From Gillisia xinjiangensis (GTDB lineage: Bacteria; Bacteroidota; Bacteroidia; Flavobacteriales; Flavobacteriaceae), in assembly GCF_046298265.1 (NCBI RefSeq), contig NZ_JBKAHK010000002.1, positions 1 through 64,000 on the forward strand: DNA of 64,000 bases, in the 5' to 3' direction. The first letter of the stretch is position 1. Each line of letters begins with the position of its first letter. The notes below the pieces were generated by a model. It was not told the origin of the DNA. It searched no databases and worked only from the letters and a program-made list of their open reading frames with translations. Below, piece by piece: positions 20,179 to 27,253 of the stretch. The position numbers were made by a program, and so were the translations under genes.

Positions 20179-20883
20179 TCAGGGATTAAGCAATTCAGCT
20201 TCAAAAAGATCGGCGAAATGCTTCAGTAACTTTTCCTGCACTTCGGCTAAAGGAATTTCCCTTTTCCCTAGTTCCATATTAAGGGATGTCACCGCTTTTC
20301 CGCTGATCCCGCAGGGAATAATATTGTCAAAATAGCCAAGATCGGCATTTACATTCAAGGCAAATCCGTGCATGGTAACCCAGCGACTGGCTCTTACGCC
20401 CAGTGCACATATCTTGCGGGCAAAAGGGGTTCCAACATCCAGCCAAACCCCGGTTTCCCCGGCACTTCTCTCGGGTTTTAGCCCATATTCCTTAAGCGTT
20501 AAGATAATTACCTCTTCAAGAAGCCGAAGGTATTTGTGAATATCGGTAAAAAAATTATCCAGGTCTATTATAGGATAGCCTACCAATTGCCCGGGACCGT
20601 GATAGGTGATGTCCCCACCGCGGTTAATCTTATAGTATTTCGCGTTTTTCGCCTCCAGCTCATCTTCGGTGAGCAATAAATGTTCTGGTTTTCCACTTTT
20701 TCCCAAGGTATACACATGTGGATGTTCCACCATCAACAAATAATTGGGAGTTTCAGCATTTAGATCTTCCCGTCTGTTCCGGATCTTCAAATCAAGGATC
20801 TCCTTAAAAAGCTGTTCCTGATAATCCCAGGCCTCTTTAAAATCTTTTAATCCGAGTTGTTGTAGTTGTATTTTTTTGTTCAA
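20179..20883 (-). CDS. lipB: lipoyl(octanoyl) transferase
   Basis: A 234-residue enzyme that moves octanoyl groups from acyl carrier protein to the lipoyl domains of 2-oxoacid dehydrogenases and GcvH, the first step of lipoate synthesis. The signature RGGDITYHGPGQLVGYPI spans residues 88-105. The catalytic Lys157 (ARKICALGV) and Cys191 (IPCGISGKAV) are both present. The N-terminus is about 15-20 residues longer than in E. coli LipB, as is usual in Flavobacteriia. A small Pmp3-type gene lies upstream on the same strand about 100 nt away. Confidence 0.96.
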   Translation of the reverse strand: MNKKIQLQQLGLKDFKEAWDYQEQLFKEILDLKIRNRREDLNAETPNYLLMVEHPHVYTLGKSGKPEHLLLTEDELEAKNAKYYKINRGGDITYHGPGQLVGYPIIDLDNFFTDIHKYLRLLEEVIILTLKEYGLKPERSAGETGVWLDVGTPFARKICALGVRASRWVTMHGFALNVNADLGYFDNIIPCGISGKAVTSLNMELGKREIPLAEVQEKLLKHFADLFEAELLNP

Positions 20884-20983
20884 AATCGTTGTGTTAATCA
20901 GATAAAAGAAAATAGAATAAAGACTATTTCTTTTTTCTTTTATCTCTATTTTTAAGAGTTTCCCCTTCGGGGTTTAGGGGGCT

Positions 20984-21139
20984 TTACTTCGGCCTATTTA
21001 AAATAATAAGCGCTGCAATTACTCCGGGTATCCACCCCAATAATGTTAACAACAAAACGATTAAAATAGATCCGCAACCGCGGTCATAAACCGCAAGTGG
21101 AGGAAACAAAACCGATAATATTACACGCCAAACACTCAT
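20984..21139 (-). CDS. YqaE/Pmp3 family membrane peptide
   Basis: A 51-residue hydrophobic peptide with two membrane segments, VILSVLFPPLAVY and ILIVLLLTLLGWIPGVIAALII. The features FPPLAV and GWIPGVIAA are the hallmarks of the Pmp3 family, small membrane proteins linked to membrane potential and salt or cold stress. The ATG at 21139 (MSVWRV) matches the family length; the longer frame upstream is not needed. The variant DRGCGS between the helices replaces the usual E-x-G-x-x-x-D-hydrophobic pattern only partly. It stands between lipB and divergent lysS. Confidence 0.85.
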   Translation of the reverse strand: MSVWRVILSVLFPPLAVYDRGCGSILIVLLLTLLGWIPGVIAALIILNRPK

Positions 21140-21240
21140 ATTTTTTTTTTGAATTATTCTACAGGATTGCAAAGATAAGATTTATATAATTCCTGAAACA
21201 GTCCAATTATTTTAAGGAATTGAGATAGGCTGTAATTCTA

Positions 21241-21272
21241 ATTGATTGGTTGCCCTATTGTCATTATATTTG
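21241..21272 (+). promoter_or_regulatory. lysS promoter
   Basis: TATATTTG (-7) at 21265-21272 with ATTG (-33, close to TTTG) at 21241-21244, spacing 20 nt. The -7 box and the following CAGC are the same as in the rRNA promoters. The lysS start codon is 45 nt downstream. Confidence 0.7.
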
Positions 21273-21317
21273 CAGCTTCTTACCAGTACCGGTAAGTTTT
21301 TAAATTTAAAGATCATT

Positions 21318-23015
21318 ATGCATTTATCTGAACAGGAAATAGTACGAAGAGAAAAACTTTCGGCTTTACGTAAATTAGATATCAATCCATATCCGGCAGC
21401 TTTATATCCGGTAACCCACGTCACTACTGAGATAAAATCGAATTTTGAAGAAGGGGAAAAAGTAGTTGTTGCAGGAAGACTTATGTCCAGAAGAATTCAG
21501 GGAAAGGCTTCCTTTGCTGAAATTCAGGATTCCAGGGGAAAGATTCAGGTTTATTTTAACCGGGATGAGATTTGTACCGGGGAAGATAAAAGCTTGTATA
21601 ATGATGTTTATAAAAAACTCCTTGATATTGGGGATTTTATAGGAATTGAAGGAGAGTTATTCACGACTCAGGTTGGCGAAAAGACCGTTATGGTGAAAAA
21701 ATTCACGCTGTTGAGTAAATCCCTTCGCCCGCTTCCTCTTCCAAAAACAGATAAGGAAGGTAAAACCTACGACGAGTTTAATGACCCTGAACACAGGTAT
21801 CGTCAACGTTATGCAGATTTGGTAGTGAATCCAAAAGTTAAAGAGATCTTTGTAAAACGCACAAAGCTTTTTACCGCGATGCGGAATTTCTTCAATGATA
21901 AAGGATATTTTGAGGTGGAAACACCTATCCTTCAGTCCATCCCGGGAGGCGCAGCAGCCAGGCCTTTTATGACACATCACAATGCGTTGGACATCCCTCT
22001 ATATCTAAGGATCGCAAATGAATTATATTTAAAAAGACTCATCGTGGGTGGTTTTGACGGGGTTTATGAATTTTCCAAAAACTTCAGAAATGAAGGAATG
22101 GATCGCACGCATAATCCGGAATTCACCGCAATGGAGATTTATGTGGCCTACAAGGACTACAACTGGATGATGGAATTCACAGAAAATCTTCTGGAATATT
22201 GTGCACTGCAGGTAAATGGCACTACCGAAGCCACTTTTGGGGAGAATAACATCAATTTCAAAGCTCCTTACAAACGGGTCACTATGACCGAAGCTATAAA
22301 GAACTTTACAGGTTTTGATATCACAGGAAAGTCTGAAAAAGAACTTTTTAAGGCTGCCAGGGAAATGGGTGTAGATGTTGATGAAACGATGGGAAAAGGC
22401 AAGCTTATAGATGAAATATTTGGAGAAAAGTGTGAAGGGAAATTTATTCAGCCGACATTTATAATTGACTATCCTAAGGAAATGAGCCCCTTATGTAAGG
22501 AGCATCGCGATAACCCGGAATTGACCGAGCGTTTTGAACTTATGGTTTGCGGTAAGGAAATCGCAAATGCCTATACCGAATTGAATGATCCAATAGATCA
22601 GCGGGCGCGTTTTGAAGAGCAATTAAAATTATCAGAAAAAGGAGATGATGAAGCGATGTTCATCGACGATGATTTCCTTCGTGCTTTGGAATACGGAATG
22701 CCTCCAACCTCCGGACTGGGAATTGGAATGGACCGGTTGATCATGTTTTTAACCAATAAGCAATCCATCCAGGAAGTGCTCTTCTTTCCACAGATGAAGC
22801 CGGAGAAAAAAGCAGCTGTTCCAAAACCGGAAGATTTTATAAAAATTGGGGTGCCGCAGGAATGGGTGGATATCGTAATGCACGAATACCTTAGCGTTTC
22901 AAAATTAAAGGAGAACAAACCTACCCAGGTACATCAAACCCTGAATGGTTTGCGGAAGAAAAACAAAATACCTGTTGCAGCACTTCAATTGGAAGAAGTT
23001 GAGAAATGGTTTTAG
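21318..23015 (+). CDS. lysS: lysine--tRNA ligase (class II)
   Basis: A 565-residue class II lysyl-tRNA synthetase. The N-terminal OB-fold anticodon-binding domain (VVVAGRLMSRRIQGKASFAEI, residues about 50-70) is followed by the catalytic core. That core has motif 1 (KRTKLFTAMRNFF and VETPILQSIPGGAAARPF), motif 2 (FRNEGMDRTHNPEFT) and motif 3 (GLGIGMDRLIMFLT). A C-terminal extension of about 60 residues after motif 3 (PEDFIKIGVPQEW to the end) is common in Bacteroidota. The ATG at 21318 follows the promoter by 45 nt, which decides the start over the upstream alternative at 21246. Confidence 0.97.
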   Translation: MHLSEQEIVRREKLSALRKLDINPYPAALYPVTHVTTEIKSNFEEGEKVVVAGRLMSRRIQGKASFAEIQDSRGKIQVYFNRDEICTGEDKSLYNDVYKKLLDIGDFIGIEGELFTTQVGEKTVMVKKFTLLSKSLRPLPLPKTDKEGKTYDEFNDPEHRYRQRYADLVVNPKVKEIFVKRTKLFTAMRNFFNDKGYFEVETPILQSIPGGAAARPFMTHHNALDIPLYLRIANELYLKRLIVGGFDGVYEFSKNFRNEGMDRTHNPEFTAMEIYVAYKDYNWMMEFTENLLEYCALQVNGTTEATFGENNINFKAPYKRVTMTEAIKNFTGFDITGKSEKELFKAAREMGVDVDETMGKGKLIDEIFGEKCEGKFIQPTFIIDYPKEMSPLCKEHRDNPELTERFELMVCGKEIANAYTELNDPIDQRARFEEQLKLSEKGDDEAMFIDDDFLRALEYGMPPTSGLGIGMDRLIMFLTNKQSIQEVLFFPQMKPEKKAAVPKPEDFIKIGVPQEWVDIVMHEYLSVSKLKENKPTQVHQTLNGLRKKNKIPVAALQLEEVEKWF

Positions 23016-23031
23016 TACTGTTGAAACATAT

Positions 23032-23065
23032 AAATGCCGGCCACAAAATGTCCGGCATTTTTTAT
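23032..23065 (+). terminator. lysS terminator
   Basis: Stem AATGCCGG / CCGGCATT (23033-23040, 23052-23059) followed by TTTTATTT. It directly follows the lysS stop. It also lies between two convergent genes and could act in both directions, though the T-run is on the plus side. Confidence 0.85.
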
Positions 23066-23075
23066 TTCAAGAAAT

Positions 23076-23282
23076 TTATTTTTTCCCGAACATACCGCCC
23101 AGTTTTCCTGCGATTCCACCTTCATCTTTGGAATCTTCACCCTTTAAATAAGCATCCACCTGTGATGCCAAAGCCGGGGGCATTTTATCCTTCAAAAAAT
23201 TTGCTACGGTGGTTACGGCAGTTTTCGCCTGGGCTTCTGAAATTCCCGCTTTCTCGGCAACCATATTTACTATTTTTTCCAT
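23076..23282 (-). CDS. small conserved-looking helical protein, function unknown
   Basis: A 68-residue protein without signal peptide, starting MEKIVNMVAEKAGISEAQAK. The sequence pattern predicts three amphipathic helices (residues 3-30, 33-46) and a Gly-rich C-terminus (GGIAGKLGGMFGKK). This layout resembles DUF2267- or DUF2780-type small proteins, in which helical segments of the type AGISEAQAxxAV recur, but I cannot assign a family with certainty. It lies convergent to lysS and divergent from the metalloprotease gene, with a 285-nt AT-rich spacer upstream. Confidence 0.65.
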   Translation of the reverse strand: MEKIVNMVAEKAGISEAQAKTAVTTVANFLKDKMPPALASQVDAYLKGEDSKDEGGIAGKLGGMFGKK

Positions 23283-23567
23283 GATAATATATTGTTTTTA
23301 ATTTATACCTGCTCAAATTACTAATTTAAAAGGGAGTACTAAAAAAAACCTTTAGTTAATTTTTAATCAGAAGAAGTAATTCTGTTGGAGACGAAACCCA
23401 TTAAAAGCGTTCAAAAAAATTCAACAAGCGTTAAAATTTAGTTTTATTTAACTTTCTTTTAAACCTTTTACGAAATTTGTAGTCCAAAGCTTACCTGCAA
23501 GTGTGCTTTTTCGATTTATCCCGATTAAATTCACTTCGGAATTTTTCATTAACCAAAACAAGTTTTC

Positions 23568-26054
23568 ATGACCAAACAATTTTCTTACAAACTACTTCTG
23601 GTAGCTTTGTCTTTATCTGTTTCCGGTTGTGCCGTATTTCAGCCAAAAGACAAAAAAGGCACGGCACAAACTTCAGAAAAAGCAGAATCCAAGGACAAAA
23701 ATGGAATTAAACCCTACAACAAAGTAATTACCAAGGACGCAAAATCTGATAAAGGTTTATTTACCGTCCATAAGGTAGACGACAATTACTTTTATGAAAT
23801 CCCGGACAGTCTTATTAACCGCGAAATGCTTACCGTAACACGAATCGCAAAAACAGCAACCGGAATTGGTTTTGGTGGTGGAAAGCAAAATACAGAGGTT
23901 CATCGCTGGGAAAAGAAAAACAACAATATTTTACTCCGCCTGGTTTCTCACGAGATCTACGCTGCAGATTCCCTTCCGGTTCACGAAGCCGTAATGAATT
24001 CAAATTTTGATCCTATTATTCAATCCTTTGCAATTAAAGCGATATCAAAAGATTCCCTAACTTCAAACTACGTGATTGATGTTACAGATCTTTATACCAA
24101 GGACGTTCAAACCCTTGGATTGCCTGATCGTGCGCGAAAGCAGTATAAAGTTTCCAGACTTGATGACAGCAGATCTTACATTGACACCATTCGCAGTTAC
24201 CCGGAAAACATAGAAATACGTCACGTAAAAACTTACAATGCCGGGGAACCACCTTCCAATGCAAGTACCGGATCCATATCACTGGAATTCAGCAATTCGA
24301 TGATCTTACTTCCTAAAGTGCCTATGGAGCGCCGTTATTTTGACCAGCGTGTTGGATGGTTTGCCAGAGGACAAACAGATTATGGTCTGGATGCTCAGGA
24401 ATCTAAAATTGTGAGATACCTTGACCGCTGGAGACTCGAAGTGAAAGATGAAGACATTGAAAAGTTTAAGAGAGGCGAATTGGTGGAACCTAAAAAACAA
24501 ATCGTTTATTATGTAGACAGAGCCACTCCAAAACAATGGATCCCGTTTATCAAGCAGGGTATTAATGACTGGCAGGTAGCTTTTGAAGCTGCCGGATTTA
24601 AAAATGCCATCATTGCAAAAGATCCTCCAACTAAGGAAGAGGATCCGGACTGGAGTCCTGAAGATGTACGCTATTCTGTTGTACGCTATTTAGCCTCGCC
24701 TATTCCAAATGCAAATGGCCCGCACGTAAGTGACCCCCGTTCAGGTGAAATCCTGGAATCTGATATCAACTGGTATCACAACGTAATGACCTTGTTAAGA
24801 AACTGGTTCTTTGTACAAACTGCAGCTATCAACGAAGATGCCCGCGGAGTAAAATTCAAAGACGAAGTGATGGGAAGATTGATACGCTTTGTATCATCCC
24901 ACGAAGTTGGACACACTCTTGGCTTACCCCATAACATGGGAAGCAGCGTTGCGTATGATGTTGAAGATTTACGTGATCCTGAGTTCACCAAAAAATATGG
25001 TACTGCTCCATCCATTATGGATTATGCACGTTTCAACTATGTAGCACAGCCTGGAGATGGTGATGTGGCACTTATGCCGGAAATTGGTGTTTATGACAAA
25101 TATTCAATTGCCTGGGGATATCGCCCAATTCTGGATAAAACAGGAAAGGAAGAAAAGAAAACTTTAGACCAGTGGATCCTGAAACATGCCGGAGATCCAA
25201 TGTACCGCTTCGGAAGTCAGCAAAGGACCACTATTGATCCAAGTTCACAAACCGAAGACCTTGGTAGCGATGCCGTACTGGCAAGTCAGTATGGAATTGC
25301 AAACCTGAAACGTATTGTTCCAAACCTTATCGAATGGACTTCGGAAGACGGAAAAAATTACGACGATCTTAATACGATGTATGGTCAGGTCCTTGGACAG
25401 TATAACCGATATATGGGCCATGTAGCTGCAAATATTGGCGGGGTTTATGAAATGTATAAAACCTACGACCAGGAAGGCGCTGTTTACACTCATGTAGCCG
25501 CAGAAAAACAAAAGAACGCGATGAAATTCTTACAAACTGAACTTTTCCAGACTCCGGAATGGTTGATAGATCAGGAAATTTTCAACAAAATAGAATTTGA
25601 TGGAAATATGGAACGTGTAAGAAACTTTCAGGAAAGAACGCTTTCCAATTTACTTGACTTCGGAAGAATGGCCAGGTTGATGGAAAATTCTTCCATAAAT
25701 GGAAAGGACGCCTATTCATTAATGAATATGATGACCGATGTACGTACGGGACTATGGAGTGAATTAAATAGAGGAGGCGCTATAAGCAATTACCGAAGAA
25801 ACCTTCAAAGAGCTTATATTGCAAGAATGGAATATTTAATGACAGAAGAACAAAGTCCGGCAATGAGAAGATTTGGATCATCTGTTGATGTAGCCCAAAG
25901 CGATATTCGTCCTATTGTAAGGGGGGAACTTGTTACTTTGCAACGGAATATTAGAAATGCTGCAAACAGATCAAATGATCAACTTACAAGGTATCATCTT
26001 TTAGATGCTTTGGAGCGAATTGATCTTATTCTGAATCCTATTGCTAAAGGATAA
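23568..26054 (+). CDS. zinc-dependent metalloprotease lipoprotein (DUF5117/DUF4953 type)
   Basis: An 828-residue lipoprotein with signal peptide and lipobox SVSGC (Cys about residue 22). The region from about residue 60 to 250 corresponds to the DUF5117 part of this family. The protease core carries HEVGHTLGLPHN with His445, Glu446, His449 and His455, the extended metzincin zinc motif, and the downstream SIMDYARFNY gives the Met-turn (IMDY). The C-terminal part is the DUF4953-like helical region. Probably a periplasmic or surface peptidase; substrate unknown. Gene stands alone with a strong terminator at 26092-26130. Confidence 0.88.
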   Translation: MTKQFSYKLLLVALSLSVSGCAVFQPKDKKGTAQTSEKAESKDKNGIKPYNKVITKDAKSDKGLFTVHKVDDNYFYEIPDSLINREMLTVTRIAKTATGIGFGGGKQNTEVHRWEKKNNNILLRLVSHEIYAADSLPVHEAVMNSNFDPIIQSFAIKAISKDSLTSNYVIDVTDLYTKDVQTLGLPDRARKQYKVSRLDDSRSYIDTIRSYPENIEIRHVKTYNAGEPPSNASTGSISLEFSNSMILLPKVPMERRYFDQRVGWFARGQTDYGLDAQESKIVRYLDRWRLEVKDEDIEKFKRGELVEPKKQIVYYVDRATPKQWIPFIKQGINDWQVAFEAAGFKNAIIAKDPPTKEEDPDWSPEDVRYSVVRYLASPIPNANGPHVSDPRSGEILESDINWYHNVMTLLRNWFFVQTAAINEDARGVKFKDEVMGRLIRFVSSHEVGHTLGLPHNMGSSVAYDVEDLRDPEFTKKYGTAPSIMDYARFNYVAQPGDGDVALMPEIGVYDKYSIAWGYRPILDKTGKEEKKTLDQWILKHAGDPMYRFGSQQRTTIDPSSQTEDLGSDAVLASQYGIANLKRIVPNLIEWTSEDGKNYDDLNTMYGQVLGQYNRYMGHVAANIGGVYEMYKTYDQEGAVYTHVAAEKQKNAMKFLQTELFQTPEWLIDQEIFNKIEFDGNMERVRNFQERTLSNLLDFGRMARLMENSSINGKDAYSLMNMMTDVRTGLWSELNRGGAISNYRRNLQRAYIARMEYLMTEEQSPAMRRFGSSVDVAQSDIRPIVRGELVTLQRNIRNAANRSNDQLTRYHLLDALERIDLILNPIAKG

Positions 26055-26090
26055 CCTTTTTTGTTGATCGTTGTTTTGATGATCTTTTTT

Positions 26091-26130
26091 CAGACCCTGC
26101 CAGGCCCCACCCCGGCAGGGTCTATTTTTT
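26091..26130 (+). terminator. metalloprotease gene terminator
   Basis: Perfect 10-bp stem AGACCCTGCC / GGCAGGGTCT with a 12-nt loop, followed by ATTTTTTTT on the plus strand, 40 nt after the stop codon. Confidence 0.92.
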
Positions 26131-26156
26131 TTAAAAATTTCAGGGTTATCATCTTT

Positions 26157-26231
26157 TTATTTTTTCGTTTTTTTAAGTCTTAATGCATTCGCTATTACCG
26201 GAACAGAACTAAAACTCATTACTATCCCACG
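26157..26231 (-). pseudogene. P-type ATPase (CopA-like) 3'-end remnant
   Basis: On the minus strand this stretch reads RGIVMSFSSVPVIANALRLK and ends at a TAA at 26157-26159. This is the typical last helix and C-terminus of a heavy-metal P-type ATPase. It matches the intact ATPase in the window (end MSFSSVSVIANALRLKKARI), and the DNA of 26170-26220 agrees with 27267-27317 at nearly every position. Nothing upstream (26232-26391) continues the homology. It is a leftover of a second ATPase copy, either from duplication or from replacement of an older gene when the copper island arrived. Confidence 0.8.
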
Positions 26232-26391
26232 ATTAAGTTTGATTATTAACTAGATAATTCAAAATAATTTAAAAAGGCATTGAAAAAGAAATCCGTGCGT
26301 TTTTTATTCATTTTCAGCAAGTTAAAGTATCTGGGATTAAACTATTTTATCATTTCATAGTCTTACTACTATAACCTAATAAAGTAAAATC

Positions 26392-26826
26392 ATGAAAAAA
26401 GTTAGCCTTATCCTGATATTGATGCTCTCGATATCTGCTTTTGCACAGGATAGAAAACAGGAAAGAAAACAAGACCATAAAATGGACAAAGTTGAAATGT
26501 CTGCCGATGAAATGGCAACGCTTCGAACCAAGAAAATGGCCTTAAAACTAGACCTTACCGAGGAGCAGCAAGCCCGGTTAAAAACCCTTTTTACTGAAGA
26601 AGCCACCTATCAAAAAACCATGAAGGCCCAGCACAGGGAATTGAGGAAGGATACTGCCACCTGGAACCAGAATAGATTTGCGATCAAAAATGCCCGCCTC
26701 GATCACCAAAAAGAGATGCAGGAAAAAATAAGAACCATTCTTACACCGGAGCAATTTGAAACCTGGAAAGCATCTGCCGACAGATCTGGAAAGAAAATGA
26801 AAATGAAGCAAAAGAACAAATATTAG
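26392..26826 (+). CDS. Spy/CpxP-like periplasmic protein (DUF4890 type)
   Basis: A 144-residue exported protein with signal peptide MKKVSLILILMLSISAFAQ. The mature part is highly charged and helical, with two LTxxQ-type motifs (KLDLTEEQQARLKTLF and ILTPEQFETWK), the layout of Spy/CpxP-type periplasmic chaperones and of flavobacterial DUF4890 proteins. It ends in a Lys/Met-rich tail (KKMKMKQKNKY). It sits about 430 nt beyond the end of the copper island on the opposite strand. A link to metal stress is plausible, since Spy/CpxP proteins respond to copper in other bacteria, but it is only inferred. Confidence 0.8.
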   Translation: MKKVSLILILMLSISAFAQDRKQERKQDHKMDKVEMSADEMATLRTKKMALKLDLTEEQQARLKTLFTEEATYQKTMKAQHRELRKDTATWNQNRFAIKNARLDHQKEMQEKIRTILTPEQFETWKASADRSGKKMKMKQKNKY

Positions 26827-26857
26827 CCAAGCTCAATAATGTTAGTTTGTTTAACAA

Positions 26858-26890
26858 AAAACACCTCCCAGAAAAGAGGTGTTTTTTTCT
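26858..26890 (+). terminator. terminator after the Spy-like gene
   Basis: Stem ACACCTC / GAGGTGT with an 8-nt loop, followed by TTTTTTCTTTT on the plus strand, about 35 nt after the stop codon. Confidence 0.88.
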
Positions 26891-27253
26891 TTTAGTATCA
26901 TGTCCCGTCCTGAAATAGCGATACACTTAAAAACAAGTGTTATGGAATTTTTAATAAACAAACCTTACTTTCTGACTTTTTCAATTATACCGATAGCTCA
27001 GGTATTCTGAAAAAATAGAGATCATACCTAAATGTTTATCAGTTAAATCAAGCTCGGGGCAAGCCCACGAGGTATGAATTGGAAAATACTTTTAAAAATT
27101 CGAGGCCCGCCTGAATGATTCGGGCAGGCCTCGGGGAATTAAACCCTCAAGGAGGCATTAAAATCAAGTCTTTTTTTTGGTTCTTGCAATTACGCCGAAG
27201 GCGAAACGATCTTGCCTCTTTACCGGACATTACTGTTTTATTATAAATGTTAT
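26891..27253. other. spacer with repeat-like sequence at the edge of the copper island
   Basis: Non-coding stretch between the Spy-like gene terminator and the ATPase stop codon. It begins with TGTCCCGTCCTGAAATAGCG (about 26900), which resembles the terminal sequence of some Bacteroidota insertion sequences, but no matching second end was found. At about 27105-27137 there is an imperfect palindrome with arms CGAGGCC / GGCCTCG, and another Gly/Cys-rich hairpin-like string near 27050-27080. I see no gene. Confidence 0.4.

Noticed and set aside
20940..20975. Weak CCCC/GGGG hairpin downstream of the Pmp3-type gene
   Set aside because: A 4-5 bp stem with only a short, interrupted T-run on the minus strand; not a convincing terminator.
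26895..26960. Possible insertion-sequence end TGTCCCGTCCTGAAATAG
   Set aside because: It resembles ends of some Bacteroidota insertion sequences, but no inverted partner, transposase fragment or target duplication was found, so it is only mentioned in the spacer entry.
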